Below, in pieces: positions 53,318-63,585 of a stretch of DNA of 64,000 nt. The notes under the pieces were generated by a model, which was not told where the DNA came from, did no database searches, and saw only the letters and a list, made by a program, of their open reading frames with translations. Numbering within the stretch: the first letter of the stretch is position 1; every line of letters starts with the position of its first letter. The position numbers and the translations under genes were made by a program. The DNA is from Glycine soja (lineage: Eukaryota > Streptophyta > Magnoliopsida > Fabales > Fabaceae). The stretch is taken from the NCBI RefSeq assembly GCF_004193775.1, contig NC_041018.1:38480608-38544607 (forward strand), given 5' to 3'.

Positions 53318-53700
53318 CGTTGCTCTTCATCCCACACAAAGAGATCCCTCCTCCACCTCCATACCCGAACACCAAATATTATCATACCATTTTCCCATTT
53401 CTACCATATAGGCATCCCCTATTAAGATATACTTGATGCAAACGAGGATAGGAATGTTTTAGGTTAGTCCCTTAACATAAGAATCTTCTCGGTAGAAAAG
53501 CCATTTACCAATACATGATAGAGCCCCATGGAAAATACAAGCTTGAATCCAATCTATTCACCTCTCACATGAACCCATTCTACTTCACATTATCACATAT
53601 AATCTAAACATGCCCAATTTACATTGTCAAAATCATCTTTTGAAGTCAACCTTAAAAACAAAAGCATTACCTCATACTTCTTTGAACTCTTAATAGAGAA
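53318..53700 (-). mobile_element. Degraded L1-type LINE fragment
   Basis: Minus-strand reading in shifting frames gives L1 reverse transcriptase words: NVNWACLDYM, WIQACIFHGA, LVNGFSTEKILMLRD, then near the low-coordinate end WRWRRDLFVWDEEQ, which resembles the region after the RT domain. The material between is deleted, and stops are frequent. An old remnant. Confidence 0.7.
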
Positions 53701-53903
53701 CTTTTACCATACGATTTTTCTAATATCTGTCATAAAAAATAGTAAAATATTATTAAGAAGACACAAATAAAAAATATTGAGAAAAATACTTATTACAAAA
53801 AATATATAATTCATTCATTGTTTTGCTTAAATTAATGAGTAAAAGTATTTCGTTGTTGCATTGACCGTTTTTGCAATCTTCTAGCTTGGACGTAAACAAA
53901 TGA

Positions 53904-53928
<25 letters not shown>
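53904..53928. repeat. Short TA microsatellite
   Basis: About twelve TA dinucleotides in AT-rich spacer DNA upstream of the GATA gene. Confidence 0.9.
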
Positions 53929-53935
<7 letters not shown>

Positions 53936-54794
53936 GGATTTAATAGCGTATGTTATGTTTCTTGACATCTCCATCGAGCATATACTACAAACGTACAGTT
54001 TTATAGTTCATTGTCTTAATATTGGGGGTGTTTGGTTGGAGATTCTTAATTTTAATTTTCCTTTTGAATTTTAGGTTATAAATATGTTAAATTCCTATGT
54101 TTATTATGAATATTTTAAAAATCATTTCCAAGAACTTAACATTTTCAATAACTAATTTTTTGATTTAGTTTCTCTCTAAAACTTTCCTATGAAAGGAGGT
54201 GGAAATCCAAGAATCCTATTAAGGGAAAAGATTCTTCATTTTATATTTAAAATTATATATATCTCCCATTCTTGAAAATATTTTAGACATCATAAACATA
54301 TGTATGACATTGGAAAAAACATGATTCCTACGTATAAAAAAATTAATATACCACACTTCTTAAGAGTAATAAATAAAAAAATTAACAAGTATTTTTTTAT
54401 TATAAGTCAAAGTAGAGAAAATATTGACAATAAAAAATATTACCATTTTTGAATTTTTTTTTACTTTTAATTCTTCAACCATTTTCTTAAGGACAATTAA
54501 TAACAAAGCCACAAAATAAAATGCTAAAATAATATTTAATCAATATATATGTGCGAGATTCAACTGGTATCCCTAAAAAACAATAAAAATATTCAACTGG
54601 GTATTTTATAATACATAGAGGAAGACTGAAAATTTGCAGCAGATAGGGTTATGTCCTACTAGGGGGAGTTCTCGAGTAGCAACACACTCTCCTCCTTTTA
54701 TCTTGTCTCTAGTTAATTTGTTTTGTTTTGTATATGAAAGTAATCACGTGAATGCCTTGCAGACAACTCTTCTCTTTTCAACCTCTCCTTCTCC

Positions 54795-54803
54795 TTTTAT
54801 AAG
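54795..54803 (+). promoter_or_regulatory. TATA-like box of the GATA gene
   Basis: TTTTATAAG follows a pyrimidine-rich run (CCTCTCCTTCTCC) and lies about 190 bp before the ATG, a plausible core promoter with a leader of roughly 160 bases. Confidence 0.5.
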
Positions 54804-54986
54804 AACCCTACCACAGCATGATAAGCCTCTTTCTCATTAATTTTTAATTTCATAGGCTATAATACACACTTGTTATGATTCCCTTCCCTAGCTAGCTACC
54901 CACCCTATCCCTCGGTACTGTCCACTGTCCATTATTTTTGCCTAATTATTAACAACACATACAGTTCTCTCTTTTTCTCTCCATCC

Positions 54987-57748
54987 ATGACTCCTTATTC
55001 TCTGAACCCACCAGGCCCTTCCATACAAGCTGGTCAAACCCAACTCTTCAATATTTCTCCTAATAATCAGGATTGCCGTACCATTTTTAACATATTTGAT
55101 CCAAGGAAAACCAGGATAGAAATTGGAGGGTTAAGAGATAATTATCATCAACAGGCAAGATCATTTATTCAATTCCTTTTCTGTATACTATATGATCAAA
55201 ATTTATCATTAGTTATAGTCTACTTTGAATTCTAGTTTATATGTATTCATGAGACTTAATTAGAATAATATATGCCCCCCAACCTTTCCCTTATTGGATG
55301 TTTTAACTTTTGAATTTTGATTTTTATATATATATATATATATATATATTTCAACCTGATCGAGTAATAGTTTGAACCAACAACGTTTGGTGGTCATGAT
55401 CACTGCACCCTGTGCATATATATGTCGTCGATCTCTCTAATTAAATATTTACAGGAAATTAAAAGTCATAATGTTATTATTCTTTATGAAAATTAAAATG
55501 GCATTCTGATCAAGTTTCTAAGCTTAATTTTATCATGTCTGCCTTAATTTCATCAACTTAATTTGTCTTTTTTCTTATGGGTCAAATTTATTCTTCTTGT
55601 TTATAATATGCACATGCTGTCAAAACAATAGCTAGGATTTTGATTTTCCACACTCTCATTCTTTTGTGTCATCTCTTACTTTTTCTTTCTCTTCTTTCCA
55701 CATTTTAAATAACAATAATTAATAATATTAACAATTTTTTGGGCAGCCTGAATTAATATGCATCTAATTGTCTTGATGATCTACACTTTAGGATGACAAG
55801 ATGATGGTATTGCATGATGGATCATCAAGCAACAGCAACAAGTCGTCCTTCAATAATAATATTTCACCTGAGCCAGTAGTTGTTATGGTTGATCCAATTA
55901 TAAGCAGCGCATGTGATCAGCAGCATAATTTACCCTATGAGGAAGAGAGTAAAAATATTGATGATCACGGGTCTGGGAACAAATGGATGTCTTCAAAGAT
56001 GAGGTTAATGAAAAAAATGATGAGACCGAGTATGAGTCCAACCACTGACAAAGCAATCAATTCAGGGCTCGAAAGCAGCAGCAGCAGGTACAGCCAAAGA
56101 AGCCTTTGTAACAACAACGCCAGTAGCACCACTAGGGTTTGTTCGGATTGTAATACAAGCACTACCCCACTTTGGAGGAGTGGCCCTAAGGGTCCTAAGG
56201 TAATTAATCTCTCTTCCATCCCTTCGTAATAAAGCTAGCCAGCCAGAGCATTTTGTTAGAGGATTTTCAATGGAAATTTTTTAAGTGAGAGTTTTTTAAA
56301 GTATCTTTTGTGGTTAGCACATTATTTTTTGTGATATATTTTATGATTCTTACATTGTCATGTCATTATAAAAAATTTATATATAATTTTAGTTCATAAG
56401 TAAGAAATTCTAGAAAATTATAAGAAATTTACACTTTTTTTTATTTTTTATTATGATTTAATTACGATATTATTATATGTCAGATAAATATTATTTTTTA
56501 TTATTAAGAAATTTTTTTTATAAGATATAAATCTTATTTTTAAGAAATTTTTCTTGTCACATAGATTTGATCCAATAAAAAAGAAATAGTTTCTTTACTA
56601 GAAAAATCCTTCAAAAAAATTTCATTAGAGATGCTCTTAATAATTTTTTAATGATCTGGACACAAATATTATCACTAAGAAAGTCATTACATACTAACAT
56701 GTAACACCACTATTTCAATACACACTATCCTATTATAGACTTCATTTAACAAAAATAAAATTGTTAATTAATTAGCATAGATATTAATTGTAAGTATATA
56801 TTAAGTACTAGCTTTATACTGTAATTTTGTAAAAAAAAATTATAATAAGAAATTAGTGCATGTAATAAATGCATCATGCTGTAATTAATTAATTAGTATG
56901 ATATACATCCTATACCACTAGTATATCATCCACAATATTTATGGTTAGAGAAGTGTAAACAACATGCATTTTAGCGGATTTCTTCTAACACATTTTCTTT
57001 TTTATTTCTACTTACAATTTATTAAAAAAATATAAAATTATAGGCAAAAATTTATTAAATAAGAAGTAGGATACAATTTATTTTTTATTTTCAATAAATT
57101 TCAATAAAAAAATAATGAATCTATTAATTAAAAAGTGTGTAGCTAACAAAAAAATTATATTTATAATTTTTATTACTGAAAGATATAAGATGAATTAAAT
57201 GATTAAAAAAATAAGAAAAAAGGAAAAAGAATGCAAATTTGATCTTCTCTCTAACATAATTAACATTCTCACAAAACTTATAATATTTGTTGATAAAAAA
57301 ATAATTTTTATTACTGTCAGCCAAAGTCTATATTATCAGAAGTAAGCAAATGAATAACGGTCGTATAGCTAGTTAACATGCGATATAAATGTTGCTGGTG
57401 CAGTCTCTATGCAATGCCTGTGGCATTAGACAGAGGAAGGCAAGAAGGGCAATGACAAAAGCTACAAGTGGTTTGATCACTCCCATAACATGTGCAAAGA
57501 CCAGAGTGCACAACAAGGAAAAGAAGTCTCGTGCAAACCATTTTGCACAGTTCAAGAACAAGTACAAGTCCACAACCACAACTAGTGCAGGCTCATCTGA
57601 GGGAGTGAGGAAGCTTGAATATTTAAAGGACTTCGCCATAAGCTTGAGGAGTAACAACTCTGATTTTGAACAAGGGTTTCCACGGGATGAAGTAGCTGAA
57701 GCGGCATTGCTTCTGATGGACTTGTCTTGTGGTTTTGTCCACTTATAA
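54987..57748 (+). CDS. B-class GATA transcription factor with LLM motif (GNC/CGA1-like)
   Basis: Exons 54987-55154, 55792-56199 and 57404-57748 give 306 residues. The single zinc finger is Cys173, Cys176, Cys195 and Cys198 (C-X2-C-X18-C-X2-C, class B), split by intron 2 after GPKGPK. It is followed by a basic tail (IRQRKARRAMTKA). The C-terminus has LLM at residues 295-297 within AALLLMDLS, the mark of the LLM-type B-GATAs, which include the Arabidopsis greening and cytokinin-responsive factors GNC and CGA1. Such proteins act in the nucleus on GATA sites and promote chloroplast genes. Intron 1 (55155-55791) appears to use a GC donor (CAG before GCAAGA) with a normal AG acceptor; this join keeps frame and yields a family-like N-terminus. 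Intron 2 (56200-57403) is GT-AG. Confidence 0.92.
55325..55349. repeat. TA microsatellite in GATA intron 1
   Basis: About twelve TA dinucleotides inside the intron with the GC donor. Confidence 0.9.
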
Positions 57749-58776
57749 TTAGCTAGCTAGATAGATAGAATCTAGATATTTTTGCCATTTGTTGTTTTTG
57801 CTTTAGTTTTGGTTTGGGTTTTCATATAAAAAAGTATTTCGTAATTACTTTGTTTGGTTGTGACTTGCATGTGAGTTGTGAAGTCGAGCTGATGCATGTA
57901 TCTGCAACAGAACCAAAATATTGTCGGCAACGTTATATATAGCTAGCTACATTTGTGATGATTAATGATCAGTAAAAGTTTATGTTAGAGATATATGATC
58001 ATATATAACTTTTATGAGAAATGTTATTTACATGATACAATTTAATGTATGATACTTTCTCTCTCTCTCTCTCTATATATATAAAGGAGTCAGAAGATAA
58101 GAAAGAAAGGCATGTAATAAGATTGGGATGTAATGCACGGTAATAAAGACAAGATGGTGAGTACGTGTGTCAAAATTTGTTGGGTAAAAATTATTACTCA
58201 ATCTTTAATTAGTTTGATTTTGATATTCTAGATATAGCTTGAACTTATACGTCAAAGAAACCGACCACAAATACTGCGCTGCTATTGCAGCATATATTAG
58301 TAAAATCTCGTATCAATTGAAGTAGTAAAATTAATTTTATTTATTTATATAATTAATCACATGTTATAATCAATAGATTCATAACATTATTAATCACTTG
58401 TGAAACAAAATTGACCATATTTACATATATAATTAATTATGTGTACCATTAATCATATATTAATAATTATATATAATTATATTCATTTATTTTTAATCAC
58501 TTATAAAATAAAATTAATCATATTTATACACATAATTAATCACATGACTCAAGTGATACGGGACAGATGTAAGTTAGGGTCTATGGGACAATTACTCCGA
58601 CAACATTTTTTTTTCTTATATGTATTTGATAAAAAAATATTTTATCCCCATAAAAAAATAGGTGGTCACCATAAATATTTTTTTACGTGAATGTAAAAAG
58701 TTATAATTAAGAGATAAGAAAGACAATAAATTAGTATTAATTTTATTGTTTTAACTTTCTAATTTTTATTGTTTTG

Positions 58777-58781
<5 letters not shown>
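57749..58781. other. GATA 3' flank and AT-rich DNA
   Basis: Includes the presumed GATA 3' UTR. A stretch at 58320-58550 repeats variants of AATTAATCACATG and AAATTGACCATATTTAC; no gene was recognised. Confidence 0.5.

Positions 58782-58843
<62 letters not shown>
58782..58843. repeat. (AT)31 microsatellite
   Basis: An uninterrupted run of AT dinucleotides, about 62 bases. Confidence 0.97.
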
Positions 58844-59973
58844 AACACATATAGTTGGTGAGAAATACACACTTTGATTCTATTGTAATTTATGAAAGAT
58901 TATAAGTAATTTGGATATTTTTTATAAAAAATTGTATATTTCATACAAATGTATAGTATATTTCTTCCGTGAAAATATAATATAATATAATATTGTCTTG
59001 CCACTGATTAAAAAAACACTGTTTTCTTTATCCCAACTAAACAAAATTTTTGGATCTAGCTGCCGCTGCAAGTGATCACTAGGTATATATTTTTTTTGGA
59101 TGAAAATCATTTTCGGTTGGAAAAATCTCAAACTCCACTTAAAGAAAGTCGAAACAGTAAGTTTAATTTGGGTAACTATTATGAGTTAGAAGGAGAAAAA
59201 TTAAATTTAACTAATTAATTTTATATTAATGGTATAACTGGAAAATTACAAAAAAACAAAAACTATTTTAAACAATAAAGAGTGATTAATCAAGTCAAAC
59301 ATTAGATTTTACCATAATCCTTATAGGAAGTTTAGTAATTAATTCTAAATAATTTCTTAAACATTAAATTCTATTTACATACTATGAATGATACATGTTG
59401 TGCAGATTGGGTCTATTGGGCAATGGTGTTTGCAATGGGTGGTGGTAGTTTGCAATGGCAAAGTTTGACCGATTAATTTTGGGGATCAAAATAAAAATAA
59501 TATTTAAATACTTAAAATTCAACATTTCATATTTTTTATGCATTTTTCAACATTACATATAATTAAATGGAATTTGCATTTGTATATATGCTATCATGGT
59601 CATTAATACAAAAGTGAGTACACAAGATAATACAGTACACAACTATTAGTACAAAAAAATTATTAGTATAAAAAAATCACATCTACTTAAAGCATTGTCT
59701 TTGATTCCTTCAAATGCTTAAATTCATCAATAATTGAATTAGAACCAAATTTTTTAGTTATTTCCTTTTTATTATTTATGTAAATGATCGTGTTTCTTTT
59801 TCAAACGAAAGCATTGTACAACAAGCCAAAAGATGAGTGTTGTGAAGTAGATTTTTTTTCATGGCACAAACAGAGAGGGAAAATGGAGAACGGTGAAACA
59901 AGTTGCTCCCTTTATAATTTGCTCTACAATTACTACGTCACTTACCAAGTCCAACAAGGCTGATTCACTTCTT
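58844..59973. other. AT-rich intergenic DNA
   Basis: No gene, RNA or bounded repeat was recognised. Confidence 0.5.
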
Positions 59974-60065
59974 TTTACTTTTGGGTGTTGCTAGGTGCAC
60001 CCAGCATTTTATCATCTTTCCAATTTTATCCCTTACACAATATTACGGAAGAAGTTCTTCCATAA

Positions 60066-60284
60066 ATAGAAATCAAGCATTGGGTCGAACATTTTTTTGA
60101 TGTCAAAGTAATAGTTATGAATAGTCATCGACTCCCGATAAAGGGTAGAAGAGTACGACCTATTATGGGTCATACAATGCATTATAGACGTATGATTATT
60201 ACGCTTCAACTGGGTTATTCTATTACACCTCTTAAAAAGAAAAAAACTTAAATCAAAATACTTAATAGCATGGCGATACATTTA
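60066..60284 (+). pseudogene. rpl23: Plastid rpl23 3' part, spacer and rpl2 start (captured)
   Basis: Directly inside the left inverted repeat, 60 codons read the C-terminal part of plastid ribosomal protein L23: [20 protein letters not shown], then [18 protein letters not shown] and a Lys-rich end with stop TAA at 60249-60251. The 18-base plastid spacer follows, then the first five codons of rpl2 (ATG at 60270, MAIHL). This is the plastid gene order rpl23-rpl2, so DNA rather than a processed nuclear gene was captured. Several residues differ from plastid rpl23 but the frame stays open, and there is no start codon for the fragment. Confidence 0.92.
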
Positions 60285-60368
60285 AAAGTCGCAATATACT
60301 AGACTTTCTAATTCCTTTAGAGATTTATCTAAAAGATTTGCGATATAACTAGGAAGACATTTCAAATA
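60285..60368 (-). pseudogene. rpoC1: Plastid rpoC1 fragment (captured, inverted)
   Basis: On the minus strand, 60368-60285 reads [15 protein letters not shown] and then [13 protein letters not shown], which matches the part of the plastid RNA polymerase beta-prime subunit normally read as [14 protein letters not shown] with PLKELEGLVYCDF. It joins the rpl2 piece with no spacer base at 60284/60285. rpoC1 lies far from rpl23-rpl2 in plastid genomes, so two separate segments were joined. Confidence 0.88.
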
Positions 60369-60484
60369 TATATTAAATTTAATATTTATTTTTTTAATTA
60401 TTATACAATGTAATTGGCTCATTAAATATACATCAGAAATTTTAATGTTATGTATAACAACATTATTTATTTTACAATGTAATT

Positions 60485-60558
60485 GGCTCATTAATTCAGT
60501 TGATTAGAACGTTGAACTAATAATCTGGAAGACATAGGTTTGAATCTTGGTTGGATCA
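60485..60558 (+). pseudogene. tRNA-Ile(AAU)-like pseudogene
   Basis: A 74-base stretch has tRNA spacing: GGCTCATTA at the start, a D-arm region TTCAGTTGATTAGAAC (A-box-like), an anticodon loop CTAATAA reading AAT, and a T-arm region AGGTTTGAATC (B-box-like with C to T change), ending GGATCA. It resembles nuclear tRNA-Ile(AAU), but the acceptor stem has mismatches and the anticodon stem is weak, so it is not a working tRNA. Its first 17 bases, with leader (ACAATGTAATTGGCTCATTAA), also occur at about 60405-60425. Confidence 0.62.
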
Positions 60559-60718
60559 TTAATTTTAAATTAATTCGTCATAAATATTTTTTTTTTTAAA
60601 AAAACTTATAGATGAAGTTCTTCCATAAGATTGTGTAAGAGGGAAAATTGACAATATGATAAAATTCTGGGTGCACCAGCAATTCTTCATGGTGCACCTA
60701 ACAACACCCTTTACTTTT

Positions 60719-62625
60719 TTTAATGATAGTTTGTTTGGACTTGCTGCTGGCCTGCGTTTTTATTGTAATGTAGTTGAACGGAACCATTTGGTGACCAAAT
60801 GGGCTTTTCACTTTGGACTTAGATACAACATTTATAAAAATTGAATACGGAACAGGTTTATATTACCGGACTTGCACCCCCCATTATTCAATGAAAATAT
60901 AATAATACCTTTAATGAAATTTTCACCTATCATTTTTTAATTCTAACACCTTCCTTTTTCCTTCTCCAACCCGCGACAGCATCCCTTCCTTGACGGTACA
61001 CCCACCGCGACGATACCCCTCCCTCGATGGCACCTCCTCCCTCTCTCGATGACTCCTTCTTCCGTGTGTCTCCTCATTCTCGCGCTCCATCATCCTCCTT
61101 CCTCCTCCCGTGAAGGTAAGTCTCCTTCTTCATTTTCTTTTCTTCATCCTCGTTTCTCCCTTCATCAAATTTAATTAACTATAAAAAAAAACTTTCAAAA
61201 TGACATTTTTGTATGCAAAAAATGCTTTCAAAATTGTTGTTTTGAAAGCATTTTTGCTTACAAAAAGTACATTTCTGAAAGCAATTTTTTTAAAAATCTG
61301 AAAGCATATTTTCTATATTCTAGAAAGGGGGGGGTGGGGGGGGGGTTCCAAATATCATTATTGTGCTTATTGAAAACTCATTCTGAAAGCAATAACTACA
61401 ATCGAGGGTAAACTTTTTGAAAGTGTATTTGTATCTTTCAAAAAGGGCGTTTCATAAAGTACTATTTTGCCTTATAGAATGATCATTCCGAAAGCAAAAA
61501 TTGCAAATGGCAAAAATAGTATTTTCAGAAGTGCGTTTGTATCTTATGGAATGGTTGTTCTAAAAATACTATTTTTCTTATAAAAAAAAGTGTTCCATAA
61601 AATTTTTTCTTCTGGAAAGATTATTCTGTAAGAGTTTTTATACCCTTATGGAACACCTGTTTTGAAAATAGATCTAGACCTCAAAATAGGAAAAAGTTGA
61701 GTATAGTTGAGAAGAAAAATTGAGTTAGAGAAAAAAAGAATGAAAAAAGGGAAGCTCTAAATTTACACGAGATGCAGGAGAAAGAAGAGAAAGAAAGAAG
61801 GTAAAGGAAAAAAATAAAAGAAATATGTTGGTGTTTTTTTTAAAAAATAACTAAGTATAAATTTTATTTTCCTTATAATATTCACACATCATGTTCAATT
61901 TAATAATATTTAATTAAAGATCTAATCAATACATTAAATTAGATATTTATAACACAAAAGTTAATAATACCGGCCGTATGCGGTCTTGGAGAGGGATTGT
62001 GTTGGATGCTTGACCAAGTGATTTAGATATTCTTTTAATTAATAATAAAAATTTAAATTAGTCCAAAATTGTGAGATAATTTCCATCTTTGTCACACTAT
62101 AATTTTTTTAACATATGTCATCCGTGTTAATTTCCCTCACCGCATACTTCGTTCTGAGATGGGAAAGGACCCAAATGCATGGCTCTACAGTTTTTTTTTT
62201 TTTTCTTTCTATTGACCTTTACGAAGTGGTCAATACTTATTGGTTAGCATGTTTTTATTTTCTTACATAGATGGCAGCAACATTATTTAGAGAACTGCTA
62301 GGAAAATATTTTCTATCGTCACACTTTTTTCTTTCTTTTTTTTGGAAGTTATTACAAAATTTTCATAATAAAAAGGATTGTTGAGAAAGAAAGGAAAATG
62401 GAATAAAAAATATATATTATTGTATTTTTTTCTTTCTCAACAGTATGTAAACTATTTTACGCGTCTCACCAATATAAAAATTTTACATATTTTAATTATG
62501 AAAAATTTCTTAATAAAAAGGATTTTTTACATGTCTTGTACTTGTTTTTAATTTTTTATATTGTAATTATTAAAAAATGGAATATGATTGAATAATAGAG
62601 AACGTACTTATCTGTAAAGTATTTA
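60719..62625. other. Intergenic DNA with G-run and repeated short words
   Basis: No gene was recognised. Around 60960-61110 is a C-rich, TC-rich patch. 61190-61680 is full of variants of TGAAAGCA and GGAACG-like words on both strands. A run of eight G, one T and ten G lies at 61327-61345. Confidence 0.5.
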
Positions 62626-62995
62626 AAAGATAGGCAATTGTCCCTGTTTAGGGTGCTTTTAGAAACAAATTCTCAAAATAGGGCTCTTCTGGAGATATTT
62701 CCCAGGGGGTGCTTTTTTTGCACGTACCCTACATGGGAAGCGCCAGTTGAACTGGCGACTTCATGCATGTCCGACAAGTGGCAAGCTCTGGACGAAAGCG
62801 CAGACATGGCTGGCGATTTCACGTTGCAAGTCGCCATTCCCGTTAGCGCTTTGACTGCAGCAGGGTCAGGCAGCAGCAGCAGCAATGCAGGGCTAGCCAT
62901 AGGTGCAGGGAAACGCCAATGGCAATGGCGTTTCCTGCCTCCTGAAGGCGCTGCTTCCATTGGCGCGTCGTTCTTCTTTTTAATCCGTTTGGCCT
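62626..62995. other. GC-rich island with inverted repeats
   Basis: A sharp GC-rich island inside AT-rich DNA. It has a perfect palindrome CGCCAGTT-G-AACTGGCG at 62741-62757 and a perfect 10-bp hairpin GGAAACGCCA/TGGCGTTTCC at 62909-62935 with a 7-base loop. Variants of GGCGAYTT and GCCATTSGCG occur elsewhere. Both strands are open for over 100 codons, but neither reading resembles a known protein. It may be part of an unrecognised mobile element. Confidence 0.55.
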
Positions 62996-63183
62996 TCAAA
63001 TTGTAGTCTGCGTTTTTGAGTTTGCAGAGTGAAGAGAGAGTCCTTGGTTGGTGTTTTTCTTGCTTGGTTGGTGCTGTTTGCCTGTGTTCCTCCATTTTTC
63101 TAAAAAAATTGTAAGTTATATATTGAAGCTTTTCTATATTTTTATTTATATTGATGTTTATATTCTGATAATATAATGGTTTT

Positions 63184-63585
63184 AGGTAGTATAAGATAAT
63201 AATTTTGTATAATTTAGGTAGTGTAAGATAATAATTTTGTATAATTTAGGTAGATAGTGTAAGATGATAATAATTTTGTATAATTTAGGTAGGTAGTGTA
63301 AGATAAAAATAATAATTTTGTATTGTTTAGGTAGTATAAGATAATAATTTTGTATAGTTTAAATAGTGTAAGATGATAATAATTTTGTATAATTTAGGTA
63401 GGTAGTGTAAGATAATAATAATAATTTTGTATAATTTAGGTAGGTAGTGTAAGATAATAATAATAATTTTGTATAGTTTAAGTAGTATAAGATAATAATT
63501 TTGTATAGTTTAGGTAGGTAGTGTAAGATAATAATAATAATTTTGTATAGTTTAGGTAGTATAAGATAATAATTTTGTATAATTT
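63184..63585. repeat. Minisatellite, 11 units of 32-42 bp
   Basis: Eleven head-to-tail units with lengths 32, 32, 39, 42, 32, 35, 42, 42, 32, 42 and 32. All share the core AGGTAGTRTAAGATAATAAT followed by TTTGTATARTTT. The longer units differ by an extra GGTA at the start and extra AAT triplets in the middle. Confidence 0.93.

Larger units (their letters stand above)
59974..60718. mobile_element. Non-autonomous Mutator-like element (Pack-MULE-like) with captured plastid DNA
   Basis: A perfect 9-base direct repeat TTTACTTTT (59974-59982 and 60710-60718) flanks a 727-bp element (59983-60709). Its ends are long inverted repeats of about 75 bases: the left starts GGGTGTTGCTAGGTGCACC, the right, read inward, GGGTGTTGTTAGGTGCACC. 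They match on through TTTTATCAT and CTTACACAAT to GAAGAA-TTCTTCCAT; the right copy has about 21 extra bases repeating GGTGCACC. A 9-bp duplication and long inverted repeats are Mutator hallmarks. There is no transposase. The interior holds two plastid gene fragments and a tRNA-like sequence. Confidence 0.88.

Noticed and set aside
54020..54240. Possible MITE starting GGGGGTGTTTGGTTGG
   Set aside because: No matching inverted end or target duplication was found.
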